Source of the DNA: Chaetoderma sp. LZ-2023a
Taxonomy: Eukaryota > Mollusca > Caudofoveata > Chaetodermatida > Chaetodermatidae
Reading direction: 5' to 3'
Assembly: GCA_034401795.1 (NCBI GenBank)
Contig: CM067359.1
Coordinates: 141,539,278 to 141,603,277, forward strand
DNA: 64,000 bases
Notes under the pieces: generated by a model
The model's input: the letters and a program-made list of their open reading frames with translations, nothing else
Database searches by the model: none
Told to the model about the DNA's origin: nothing
Shown here: positions 45,952 through 57,216 of the stretch, in pieces
Numbering within the stretch: position 1 is the stretch's first letter
How the letters are laid out: every line of letters starts with the position of its first letter
Made by a program: the position numbers and the translations under genes

Positions 45952-46521
45952 CTACAGTACTAGTTCATTGGAATGTTGAAATATCCATCTTTCATATCGA
46001 TCGATACACACCACATTCTTTTCCTCAATCCTGCCATTACCGACCTCGGAGTTTCCACCTGAAACCGAGGCGTATGGATAAACCAATTCAATACCCTGAG
46101 ATTGAGAACAGGTCCCCACCCCCGTGCTCATGGGGACAAGGAACATGTTTGAATAGAAGCCTGGAGTGTTCTGGTTTGCTGGTTTTATTGCTCGCTTCAG
46201 AAGCAAACCTGACACTTCCTTTTGAATGGCTTCTAACTTGTCTGGCTCCCTTGGTACGGGTGTCCAGACAGGTGCCAAAGACAGATATTGTGGTGGAAAA
46301 TCCCACCGCTCCGGCATGTACCCCTGGGATAACCATCCTAGAACCAGACTGTCTGACGTCACACCTCGCCAAGCCTCGACGAAACGCATGAGCCTTCCAC
46401 CCACTATAGACGCATTGACGCCTACTGAGGGTGTCTGGCTCGCGATCCGCTCCCCCCCCCACCCACCCTCTCTTGACATGAGAGAAAAACACTGGTTTGG
46501 CTTGACCGGTCTAACTGGCAC
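45952..46521 (-). pseudogene. DIRS reverse transcriptase N-terminal fragment
   Basis: IVGGRLMRFVEAWRGVTSDS, then LAPVWTPVPREPDKLEAIQK and NQNTPGFYSNMFLVPMSTG align with the neighbouring element (VGGRLQLFSSQWEQ, TPVWTPVPRESDCLDAI, MFLVPKRTGG). A frameshift after STG throws the rest out of frame. The next conserved piece, equivalent to SIDLKDAYF, is readable only in another frame before the end. Confidence 0.82.
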
Positions 46522-46578
46522 CGCTGTTCCTGTCGCACAGGCACGGTCCAGGCAGATATGAAGGGAGCGTCCGTACCC

Positions 46579-47067
46579 TCAAGTACGATCCGCTCCATTC
46601 TTTCCAACCTTTGAGGACTTACCCTTACCCTTCCCACCTCTGGGGCGATCAGGAGCAACATTTTGGTGGGTAGGAGCCTCCACAACCTTCTTGGCCTTCT
46701 TCACCGGAGGCGGCTGAGAAGACCCAGTAGAAGCAGAAGCAGCACTAGGCTTGGCTTTCGCCTTGCTTTTATGCTTCTTCTGCTTCTTAGGTTTCCCGGT
46801 TAGCGGCTTGGTCACAGCCCCTAGTGCGTGCGCCTGATGCACTAGCTCTAGCTGTAGATTAACAGCTAACCGATTCTGCGCGATGTTGGCAGTGTCTTCT
46901 AAGATGGCCCGCGCTTGGCCACCAAAGATACTAGGGCCATTCAGGGGCGTTCCAAGCAAACGCTCCCTAACGGCGGTAGCCGGACGCATATGGTCAAGGA
47001 CCATCTGCCTCCTAGACTTTGTCACACGCACGTGCACCCTTGCCAATGCATCCATGGACAGCACCAA
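46579..47067 (-). pseudogene. DIRS gag-like domain and basic tail
   Basis: 162 residues: RVTKSRRQMVLDHMRP, then SIFGGQARAILEDTANIAQN, followed by a lysine-rich tail (KPKKQKKHKSKAKAK and KGKGKSSKVGK) that suggests nucleic-acid binding. The N-terminal part lies in other frames up to 47840, so the gene is broken. Confidence 0.75.
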
Positions 47068-47170
47068 GCCGTCATTTACGCACGAAGCGCCACAGGGTGG
47101 CCTGCCCCCGCTTCAGCCCACACCGACTGAAGAACCCGATAAGAGTGATTTATGACACTCATTGCTGCTC

Positions 47171-47839
47171 TCACACTCCCCAATCGCATAGGACCAGGAC
47201 TTCCTCATGGTGAACCTGGGATTTGTCCACCAGCGCCAGAGCTCTCTGGACAGCAAGTACACAGCGATCACCCTCAGTGAGCTGGCCCTTAGTCAGGAGT
47301 TGCTTGCTATAAATAGCATCTAACAGCTCCATAAACCTTGGATCCAGTCCAATAGACTGGATCTGGGCTGCAGGCAAGATCCTGTCCTAATCGATGCAAC
47401 CGATGGACGGGGTGCATCCTCTTTGGCCATGGTCGAAACCACAGACGGGTCCACCCTGGCTAGCCAAGCCAGAGCCTCAGACCAGTCTGTCTCTGAAGAA
47501 GACACTCCTGTGAACACGTCACCCGTTGACGTACTCATGGCCCTACCAGCAATGGCCTCCCGGCCAGGCGAAATAGGTGCATACCACGCCTGGCCAGCCA
47601 CACACATCACTGTGTCGGTTGGTGGCAAACCAACCAGCACTGGACCGGTGCCCAGTACCGGAGTGGCCTCAACCACGGGCGAAGCCGCTGTCCTGGCTTG
47701 CACCAATCCAGGATGGAATCAACCTCCATGCTCTCCGCCCGCAGCATCTCAGGCCGCAGCAATCTCTCCTCCTCAGCCTCCACATCTTCAGACCCCGAAG
47801 TCGTCACCAGACGAGGAAACACTGGAGCCATCCTGGCGG
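47171..47839 (-). pseudogene. DIRS gag middle part, frameshifted
   Basis: Pieces in different frames: FPRLVTTSGSEDVEAEEERL, DVFTGVSSSETDWSEALAWL and LLTKGQLTEGDRCVLAVQRA. Acidic and Ser-rich composition fits a gag linker. No domain was named. Confidence 0.6.
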
Positions 47840-49121
47840 TAGAGCTGGCCAGTCTGACGGTAGTACCATGAGGACCGCGGTATACCGTGAATGGATACTG
47901 TGACCATTGACATTTCCAAATACCGTGAATACCGTCCATAATGTTTGAGCAATATTTGAGAAATAGATCCATAAAATCTGACTTGACCAAGGGTAAATAG
48001 GTGCTAATAGTGCCAAAAATATAGGCATCCCTAACTATTAGCCGAGTCGAGGTGAAAGGGTTGTTGTAAAAACAAACATCAAGACGTTAATTACAAGATA
48101 ATGACAGGCAGAATTGTATGTCAAACGTACGTCTTGAAAGTCTCACGGTAAAATTGCTTTATTTAAAACATCTAAACTCATTCTCTGGCCGTCCGCCAGT
48201 AGTAATTACACTATAATATATTCCCTATTCCCGTTTCTATTATTTGTAATTTATTACTCCAAGAATTTTGTCACCGAACAAACACGCTAGAATAGCAAAA
48301 TAACATACAAACCGTGTGCTATTCAAACACAACAGCGATCTCGCAAAGACGTATCTGATTGGTTGTTCATGAGCTAGACCGTGGGAAAATACATTACTAT
48401 GCTGAATTTATCAATGAAAATTTATTAACACGTAGTATTTGTTCGCGCCATTTTGATCACGTGCTAATTTATTAAAAATGAGCAGCTTTGAAGTCGTTAT
48501 TTTTTATTTTTCTGGCTTGTTTTAAGAAATTTCTTTAAGGATTAAATCCAGTTTAAGTAATGACACCTAAAAATTATAGTGTTTTAGTTTTTGTAATTCA
48601 TTTTTCAACTGGCTACACGTCGGAAATTCGCGGAAATAGCCTTTTACACGCATTGTTCACGTGAAGCATGGCGAGTAACGAGTCTGCACATCGGGTACTC
48701 AGTAATTATCAGAAGCTTTGGAATCGGCTATATCCAATGTCGTGTTATATGCATGTGTATAGGCCTGTTTTCGCGAGTAACCGAATATACGACTGCAACA
48801 GAAATAGAAGAGTACAACACTGGCCTCGTTTAAATACTCTCGGATTTTGTCTGGACTCTGTTTATCAACGCGCTTGACCGCCAAAATAAAATTTACTGTT
48901 TGCTGGTCACATGCATTAATACCAAGAACAATCCAGATTGAAAATAGCGCGCTCCAATGTCTCAAACAGCGGGTTATAGTTAGCGACTCGACCACACACA
49001 TTGACCGATATTCCAGCGAATGATATTATGCCTCAACCTCGGATGATGGTATACCGTGGTACTGTGGTATTTTTTCATGGTACCGATACCATCATGTAAA
49101 TGTCAATACCGCCCAGCTCTA
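47840..49121. mobile_element. hAT-type non-autonomous element inserted in DIRS gag
   Basis: The exact 8-bp duplication CCTGGCGG lies at 47832-47839 and 49122-49129. Both ends start TAGAGCTGG, and the subterminal regions are full of GGTATACCGTG-like words. The interior (48.0-49.0 kb) shows no transposase. Confidence 0.92.
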
Positions 49122-49129
49122 CCTGGCGG

Positions 49130-49620
49130 ATGGCTCCCATGCCTGACGGACCGACCACTGCTACTGGACCACCCGGAGGTGGCCGCAGAGAAACAGAACC
49201 CATCAGGCCGGAGCCCGACGGGACTGACAGGGAGCCGTACGAGACGGCTCCCTTGGTGGCCAGTCCAGAACCCTGTCCAAGGACAGGGTCTGTACCAAGC
49301 ACGGGAAGAGACTGCCCTACAAATTTCGGTAGCAGGGACAACACCAGCGTAGGTAGGACGCTATGCAAGAAGCCTGGAGCACCCCCAGGGGCCGAAACGG
49401 ATGCTCCCCGAGTTACTTTCAGACTGCCTGACCCCGCGTCAGACCCTGCCAAGTCCTTCTGGGAAAGGAACTTGACCATCATATCGGTCGGCCACACTGC
49501 ACAAATGTCACACCTATTATCAAGATTACATTTGGCACATTTAAAGCAAACATGGTCCTTGAACACAACCGTTACAAACTTGTGGCACTCGTCACATGAT
49601 GGCGGGGTTGGCTTGGCCTA
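49130..49620 (-). pseudogene. DIRS gag N-terminal part with zinc-binding cysteines
   Basis: A run SCDECHKFVTVVFKDHVCFK, then CAKCNLDNRCDICAVW gives eight Cys and one His spaced like a small zinc-ribbon pair. A Gly/Ser/Pro-rich stretch (LRPPPGGPVAVVGPSGMGAI) follows. The hAT insertion interrupts it at 49121. N-terminal CxxC modules are known in DIRS and related gag proteins. Confidence 0.7.
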
Positions 49621-49629
49621 TAAATAAGC

Positions 49630-51245
49630 ACAAACCTACAATAAGCAAGCGGAATGAAACAAGAACGGAAGGCAGACAAATAATTTTCAAACATATTGAC
49701 CATGAATTAATTGTAACCCTCCAGCACCCCATCCCGCAACGTTACAGCAAAGAGCGCATTGACCATGATGACAAGAACGAAGCGGACATGATACACCCAT
49801 ATACTGATCCTGACGGATGTATAAATGGAACCAGGAACCATATCGCATAGCATTCGGCGTATATTTACTAATCAATATAAATTATACTCCTTAGCGAAGG
49901 CCAAAACGATATGTGAAGAAACAACAAAATGAAACAAACTGCTGTAAGACACAGTAAAACCGCAGACCACACATCTTAATCAAGAATTTTGAAACCCCCG
50001 ATCACTGCAAACAGATCGTGATAACACGCAGAACTTGAAAATTCCAAAGTTTTTCTGGTACCAATAAAGTATGCAGCACCCAGAATCAGATGCGCGAATT
50101 AATGAAACATTTTCTTCACATTAAAGTCTAAGATAACTCGGGTGTGACGTCACCCGCTTGGATAATACGGAGAAGGACGTCAGGCGATTTTCATGTTAAA
50201 AACCGTATAGCCAACACCTTATTTCATATCTGCCGATCGCCTGGGGGTGAAGGAAGGCGACCAATCTGGCATATTTCGTTGTTAACACACGTTCCAGATT
50301 CGGGGTCAGAAATTGGAACATGTGATACAGACACAATTCTATAGACCTAAGTCTTTTACAACTATGGAATAACATGGAAATATACAACCTGGATTTCAAT
50401 GGCTCCTTCCACGGTAATCCAATAATCCTTTGAGAGCAAACAACTAAGCTATCACAACACAGAAAATGACTTAGAAACTTTTAAGAAAAGGCTAAGACAC
50501 TCCAATCGGAAAAAGCATGTAGCTCTTGTTGCTATGCAAACAAGAAATGAGCCTCACTGGCAGACGGGTACCTGTTTGTTGGGAACCGGGTACCCGGTTC
50601 CAGGAGCCGGTAAAGCTTACTAAGTCTAGATTTTTAGAACCAGCTATCAGGATAGCTTGCTATCAGCAGTAATAGAATGGTAAGTATTGATCGAAGGAGA
50701 AATTGCTATTTAAATGTTTGCATTGAAAAGCATTAGAATACATATATAGTACAGTACTGAGTGACAGTGTATGTAGAGTTGAATAATGCCTTTAGTCCAG
50801 GTGTATGTGTTTTAAAAGCTGAGCCATTTCACAGAGGGGCTTATTCAATGATTCCTTTGTTATGTAGGAGGGTATAATTACAGGACAATTATCTTGTAAT
50901 GTACTGCTTTTCTTCACCCATTTCATTCCATGTAGATGATAGTTATTACTTTACTGAACACTATTGCTAACATCTTGATGAATAATTTTAACATAATTTG
51001 GTTATCTTCGTTCTAGCTTTTATACTTGAAATCATTTTAACTAATTTGTATGATTTTAAAGATGGCATGATTTCATAGATATGAAAACCTGTTTCCAGGG
51101 AATGCAGAATGAAATAAGTTCAAGATCAGCAGCTTTGATTGAATAAAGGAGGTACAAAGCTCATATAGGATAAAACTGTTAATTGATCACTGATCAGGGA
51201 GAATTGAGTTAATTCAATATTGTACTAAAGTTCATAGCATTTATC
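49630..51245. other. Unassigned; one palindromic patch
   Basis: GGGAACCGGGTACCCGGTTCC (50580-50600) is a perfect palindrome, possibly a transposon end. The remainder showed no motif, and the left terminus of the neighbouring DIRS elements was not recognised here. Confidence 0.4.
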
Positions 51246-51259
51246 AGATCTTTATTTTG

Positions 51260-51431
51260 TCAATTCAGAGCACGAGAGATTATTTTTGAAAATTGACCAC
51301 TAGAATTACTGGATCAGTTATCCAGCTAGCCACTCCAGTAGTAAATTTTCAAAAATAGTCTTCCATTGCCTTGTCAATGGACCTTTCTCAAACTCATTGC
51401 AGGTGTTTTGGCCGACTTAGGTGTCAAAGGG
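51260..51431. mobile_element. Foldback MITE family A
   Basis: The hairpin TTGAAAATTGACCACTAGAA pairs across GGATCAGTTATCCAGC. The right end CAAAGGG is followed by TTAA (51432-51435). The left end is decayed. Confidence 0.8.
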
Positions 51432-51435
51432 TTAA

Positions 51436-51765
51436 GGACTAACTTGCTTATCACTAAATTATCAGTGTCTCAAATTCTAGTCTTCAAACCAAACATATAA
51501 ATAAGTTGTTAAAAATAATTTTAATAGAACAGCCATAGGAGAGAAAAATATTCAGTCAAATTAATTTTAAAATATTCAATAAGCCATCTAATAACAGCTG
51601 GCATAATAAATATCATCAATCTGCATATAGAATGAAATGTGGTAAATGATATCATATAGATCATTTAGGATGAAATGCATTAAGGGCATATAAAGAGCAG
51701 TGTATAATTTAGACATATTACAAGTACATTTTATAGGCAACACTGTTAAGTAAATCTATGACAAA
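51436..51765. other. Nothing recognised apart from a family C arm
   Basis: TTCAGTCAAATTAATTTTAA and AATATTCAATAAG near 51550-51582 are one arm of the family C palindrome. Confidence 0.45.
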
Positions 51766-51767
51766 TA

Positions 51768-51955
51768 TGACTGGAATTGAATTGGAATTTATCAATTCCG
51801 ATTAATTCAAATTATCAATTCCAAATCCAATTCCAATGTCTTAAAATTTATCATTTCCAATTCCTGAGTCCTCAGATTTATCAATTCCAATTACGAAATT
51901 GAATTGGAATCGCTGAACAATTCCAATTGGAATTGACCCCAACACTGACAGATAT
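51768..51955. repeat. AATTCC / GGAATT word cluster
   Basis: Repeated AATTCCAAT and ATTGGAATT words make multiple overlapping inverted repeats, ending GGAATTGACCCCAACACTG. This is the form of a decayed MITE, although no clean left terminus was found. Confidence 0.6.
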
Positions 51956-51979
51956 TATTGCATATTTGTTGCTCCTATC

Positions 51980-53356
51980 TAGGGTTGCACGATTATTCAC
52001 TTTTCATAATCGCGATCATTTAAAAAAAAAATCGCGATCATACGATTAATCATGAACTATATTAACTACGTCAATGCTGCTTAGAGGACGTTATTATGCT
52101 ACTGCAGATTGTAAGATTATGGGTTAGGCACATGGGTATACATACATGGACAGAATACGCCAGTTGCCGATTGCAAACAAAGGAATGTATCAAGATTTTT
52201 CTAGACGGAAAATGGAAAGTACCGTATTTCGCGTAATTGTAGCCTATGCTCTAATAGAAGCCCACCCCTAACTTTGACATATGAGCTCCAATGATTTCTT
52301 AGCAGTTTCAAAACAGCAAAACTCTGTATTAGAAGCCCACCCCCTAACTCAGCGGATTGTATAAGAAAATTTGTAAGAATAGCGTGTATAATAATAACAA
52401 TCGTGTCACAGGGTGCGTCTACTTCAGACCTATCTCTGCCCTGATACATTTCCGGGACCTCTAGAAGTCAATACAGGCCTCGGATTTGTAAATCTTGACC
52501 ACCTATTAGATTAATACTAATAGTAGGCCACATACAGTATGTTCAAGATATAATAAAGTTTATTCCACACTCTTGTAGTCAAAATGCGCTTAAAACAGTC
52601 TTGGGCGTGATTAAATAGCTTTCTTATAAATATATTTTAAGACCAAATTTATGTACGAAACAAGTATGGGAGAAAATGCTCGTCAATTTTGTAACGCCGA
52701 TCAACATTAAATGATCCAAATTGAATTATTACGAACGACAATATAGCCAGCTTCTGAAGTTGGCGAGCCAATGGCTCTTTTGCGATGGGAGGCGGCGTGT
52801 TCTCGCGAGATATTATATGCTAACGGGAGTTTATTAAACGGGTACCCGTTATTCAGATCAGTATAATACTCAGTTCCTATCGCGCAATGTTAATATAGAT
52901 AAATTCTCGAGTTCTGAGTCCCCAATTCCAGAATATTTACATCCGAGTACTCGCTCTAAAATAAACTCTTCAATTGGAGGCGAATCACGTGATTTGTATT
53001 TTTTTTCGTGACGCCATTTTATATCAAATTGTGGATTAATTTTGATGTAATAAATATCCTTTATTAAAGGATACGCAGTATTTAGGCACTCAAATGAAAT
53101 AATTTCACTTCCCCAGTGATGTTTTGAGGTATACATTAAACATAGGCGTAGGCAGTGAGAATTTTTATGGGAGAAAATGCGTTGAATTTCCGTGGTATCA
53201 GTTTTGGAACTTTTTTGGGGAAAAACGTTAGCGCATAGCTAAAAGTGTCTTGACAAAAATTTCAACATGGCGATTATACAATTATTTCATTTTATAATCG
53301 TCCACGATCATTTTGAATTATATAATCGCGATTAATCGAAAAATCGTGCAACCCTA
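51980..53356. mobile_element. hAT-type non-autonomous element, 1.4 kb
   Basis: The termini are TAGGGTTGCACGATT and AATCGTGCAACCCTA, with AATCGCGAT-rich subterminal sequence. The exact 8-bp duplication CTCCTATC lies at 51972-51979 and 53357-53364. No transposase frame is present. Confidence 0.93.
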
Positions 53357-53721
53357 CTCCTATCAAGAGGATTATCAGACATCAATCGTGATTTTGTCTA
53401 CAAAATGCTATACCAATGAAATGCGATTTCGTCGAAAAATATGGTAACGAGTTGTTTCGCCCCCTGTCCCATTCGCCCCAGGTCGTTTCTCACCGAATCA
53501 ATTCGCTCCCTAGTCTGAAATGGCTTAGGTGCGAATGGAAATGGCGGGTGTAGTTGAATTGAATTGAAGTACCTTTGTAATACCAATACCGACTCAACCT
53601 TTGATGTATTGCTGACCTGACCATTCCAAGTTATTCTAAATGATGTTAATTGTTAATATAATTATATGTATCAAATTGCTATTAATAATTTATGCATATT
53701 TATTCATCGATTGTTTTTTAA

Positions 53722-53856
53722 TTGAAGATATCTTTGAAATTTTAGCACCGGAATGAGTTACAGTGGTGAAATTGTCAAAAATAGTCTTATCTTGCAAATG
53801 GGCATTTCTCAAGAACACTACAGATGCAGTTTTTTGCCGGCTTCGACTTAAAAGGG
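53722..53856. mobile_element. Foldback MITE family A, shortened
   Basis: TTAA lies at 53718-53721 and 53857-53860, and the right end is AAAGGG. The left arm and loop are largely deleted, leaving 135 bp. Confidence 0.8.
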
Positions 53857-53860
53857 TTAA

Positions 53861-55035
53861 AATTTGACAGACCAACCTATGAACTGACAGACGGAAATAA
53901 AAGATGATCGAGTATAGTCTATACTAAATAAACTAGTTTTATTGATTTATTTAGTGCGCATTTGCGTGCTATACTTTCTCGCTGTTAGGTATGGTTGTAA
54001 AATCTTAAGTGATATGTTACTTATCCGTCCATCCATTCATCTGTCCATCCATTCATCTGTCCATCTGTTCATCTCATTTCCAATAAAGCTGCCTAAATTG
54101 CATCTATAAATGGTAGTGGCTCACTTGGTTCAAAGGCTTTTGGGACAGTTGATGCGGAATTTGAATAACCTTATTCGCCGTCTTCTGTTTGCATCTAGTT
54201 AGAAATGAGTAATGGCTTAAAGGTCTTGTGAGGACTTGCGGTCGATAACGAGTTTCAATTAATCTTATGGTCTACTACACTATTTAAACACAATAGCGTC
54301 ACTTTGGAGTGAGAAAAATATGTTAGGCAGCCCAAATAACGAGATTAAATGACGCCTCAATCTGAATCACATCACCACTCGCTGTGACGTCACACCGGGA
54401 ACGGCGCTGTGAGCTGGGTCAATATTTCTCTGTCTGTAGTACAAAGGTAACATATTTTAAAACGTGCGTTTAACAGGATAGACTTCGCCCACCATAACAT
54501 AAATAATGTCAGGTTGAAGCTAAGTCCTCAAGAAATAAAAAATCATGATTTAAAAAAATCTATTATGATATTTACTCATTTTTAATGGTTTCATGAATAG
54601 CTATATTCGCATAATAATAGGCCTATAACTACGGTAAACTATGGGCAATGCTGAAAATCGGCAATATTTCAATGCATGTGACAAATACTCTGTAGTCTAG
54701 TATGCCTAATTGCGGATCCATTACCATTTTTGAAAGGACTGGGTGTACTATGTAATATCTGGGATGGATGAATGTGAGTGTGATGATCGAGGTGGGTGGG
54801 AGAGGTTGACGATGGTTATAATTGTACTATTATTCATATCTAAATGTATAGGCTACAGAGTGCAGTTACAACTTTTTCTGAAGATTACGAATGTACAATA
54901 AGTGTGTCAGTGTGTCCTATGTGAAATTTCCTGTGATTACTGATTAGAATGTCATTGTTTACCTATAAGCTTTTGGCAATGTTTTTGTATAATAATAATG
55001 TAGTCTGTAGAGGCATGTACGGGTCAACACGTATG
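53861..55035. other. Unassigned; short CCATCCATTCATCTGT repeat
   Basis: A TCCATCCATTCATCTG repeat lies at 54028-54072. The rest has no recognisable feature. Confidence 0.45.
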
Positions 55036-55038
55036 TTG

Positions 55039-55046
55039 GTGTGTGT

Positions 55047-55077
<31 letters not shown>

Positions 55078-55082
55078 GGGGG
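55039..55082. repeat. (GT)n followed by a G run of about 22
   Basis: A dinucleotide run ends in an uninterrupted G tract. The length of such tracts is often unreliable in assemblies. Confidence 0.9.
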
Positions 55083-55189
55083 CGCGGGTGTGTGCCTGTG
55101 ACAACCATATGAACTATATCATTTTCAAACCAACTACTTCCATGTATGGAAGTAGCATACACTCATATTTCAATGTTATGAAAAAGCAA

Positions 55190-55517
55190 AACCCCCAACA
55201 GACCCCCCTTTAGTGGGTTGGTCTGTAGTTTTATTAACCACTATAAAAACATACTTACCGTTCAATCATTACTTGCTAAATCAGATATCTGCATTTAGCT
55301 ATCAGAATAAAAATATTATGCTCGCTTACATACTCCCTAATGCCAATACCATCACCATGTAGATCCTCAACCAGGCTTCTGGTAGAGGGACCCCACGCAT
55401 TAGCCTTACAATAGACTGGCACCAGTTTGTACACACTCCTTGGTGACGCCTGTCACTAAGCACGCTCGCGCATGCACAGTAGGTCCCAAATGTGAAAACT
55501 GATTCACTTTTCTAAAT
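55190..55517 (-). repeat. DIRS copy 2 right terminus
   Basis: AACCCCCAACAGACCCCCC, TTTAGTGGGTTGGTCTGTAG, then the inverted terminal repeat through ACTGGCACCAGTTTGTACAC and TCACTTTTCTAAATTTAAG. It matches copy 1 at 24843-25175. Confidence 0.9.
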
Positions 55518-55582
55518 TTAAGTGCCATATATCCAGAATAGATTCTCAAATTAATACCCAGCGGGGTGGCTGAGGCCGGGTC

Positions 55583-55715
55583 GTAGTGATTGAACGGTAA
55601 GTATGTTTTTATAGTGGTTAATAAAACTACAGACCAACCCACTAAAGGGGTGTCTGTTGGGGGTTGTTATTACACCACAAAAACATCCATTACCGTTCAA
55701 TCACTGTTGCTAAAC
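55583..55715 (-). repeat. DIRS copy 2 internal complementary region
   Basis: The first half is the inverse of the right end. The second half (GTTGTTATTACACCACAAAA, then ACATCCATTACCGTTCAATC) is an exact inverse of this copy's own left end at 62281-62323. It differs from copy 1, which reads CATCTTGACC. Confidence 0.9.
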
Positions 55716-56309
55716 CCGTAGATTTGGTCAGTGTCCCACTACGAAACTTTGGTGGGAGGAGATTTGAGAATCCATAAGCAAGGATAAAAATCAAACAAAA
55801 CATAACCAAATGTTAATAACATAACATAATGGTGCATCTTAATCAATCACACAGTGATTATCAAACAAGGATTTCTTTAAACTTAAAGAAATAAATAAAA
55901 ACCAAAGAACAACTCACACCATTACACACAGACGCACGGCGATCAGCGAATGAAAAGAAGAAGATAAAGTTCCTAAAAAAGGAAGCCGCTGTGCTCTGGT
56001 CTTTTAAATAAAAAGTAGTAAAAGTAGACTCTGATTTCCATCCTGCAATGACAATGACATGAGCTTTAATGTGAATGGTCTCACAAATCCATCAGGGAAT
56101 AGATGCCCTAGAGACTGAACTGGCTACCCCCATCCTCATACGGAACCCAGAAAAGGGACAGATCGGATCTCTAAAAATCAGACCGACGCTTATAAACTTT
56201 TAGAGCTCTGACAGGACACCAAAATTTGTCAGCCAGAGAAAAGGAGGTTAAAGATTGTAAAATAATCAGCTTAGCTGGATAACGGATTGATTGAGTCTTT
56301 GATAAAAAA

Positions 56310-57216
56310 TCCCTTCAAGGATATAAGACCAGACCGTCCCCAGATTCGATAAACCTATCCTTTTCAGCGGAGAAAACATGGATTTCAGATCGTCTTCTAG
56401 CAGAAGCAGATGCAATTAGAAAAACGGTCTTAAAAGTTAAAAGCTTCAAGCTAATCGTAGAGATAGGTTCGAAATGATGACCTGACCAAAAATTTGAAGA
56501 ACCAGAGCCAAGTTCCACGAAGGCAAAGGTTTAACACCTGGAGGACGAATATTACCTAAACCTCTGATCAAAAGATTAAGAACCTTAGTATCTTCAACTT
56601 CAGCGTTCAGCAAACAAGGAAGAGAAGATGCAAAAGAAAATCTATATCTTCTTACAGTGTTAGCAGACAGATGTAAAGAGTCGAACAGATAAGATAAAGA
56701 GTCTAACACCAGGGAAATAGAAAACAGAATCAGGCACGAGACCTTGATCTGAACACCATTCTCCAAAAATCTTAAGCCGACCCTTGTAAACTCTTCGAGT
56801 CGACTCCCTCCTGGCAGAATCGATGATTTCCTGAGATCTTGTAGAAAGTTTATTCTCAAGGATCGAGCACTCGATATACTCCAAACACACAGACTTAAGA
56901 TTCCTGGGTTTGGATGATGGTAAGTACTAGAAGATCGAGAAGGTCTACAAACCAGATCCTTATTGGCCAAAAGGGAGCTATTAACAAGATCTCGCAGATC
57001 TGGTCCCTGACTTTCTTCAGATCCAAAAGAAATCAGGATTGTGGGAGGGAACGCATAAGCGAAGATTCCTACCAGGACTGAGACAGGGCGTCCACAGCCC
57101 ACGCCCGAGACAATTGGTCCGCAAGAAAACTCAAACAGCCTGGGACATGAGTGGACACTAGGACTCATGCGACACCACATGAGGAGGTTCCACAAGACAA
57201 CTGTGTGGCCCCCCAT
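56310..57216 (-). pseudogene. DIRS copy 2 tyrosine recombinase, broken
   Basis: In the element's sense: IFAYAFPPTILI (RNase H end), SARRESTRRVYKGRLKIFGE and WCSDQG, then LSANTVRRYRFSFASSLPCL and LPSWNLALVLQIFGQ. After a frameshift near 56480 comes LKLLTFKTVFLIASASARRR, then SEIHVFSAEKD with the catalytic Arg. This parallels the intact recombinase at 41783-42808 (PAWNLSLVLQVLG, IKSVFLVAAASARRRSEIHA). The HxxR and Tyr boxes were not readable downstream. Confidence 0.82.

Larger units (their letters stand above)
45952..49620 (-). mobile_element. DIRS-type fragment, third element: gag and RT start, with nested hAT
   Basis: On the minus strand, a zinc-finger-bearing gag start (49.6 kb) leads through gag to the RT N-terminus, which is cut off at 45960 just after the segment equivalent to SIDLKDAYFHIP. 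A hAT element at 47840-49121 splits gag. Recombinase and termini are absent. It is related in protein but clearly different in sequence from its neighbour at 40.8-45.4 kb. Confidence 0.8.

Noticed and set aside
49100-49627. 175-codon plus-strand open frame rich in Pro/Thr
   Set aside because: It is the antisense of the DIRS gag start and runs across the hAT insertion boundary.
51980-53356. Possible autonomous hAT transposon
   Set aside because: No frame resembling a BED zinc finger or hAT dimerisation domain exists inside; the largest frames are under 90 codons.
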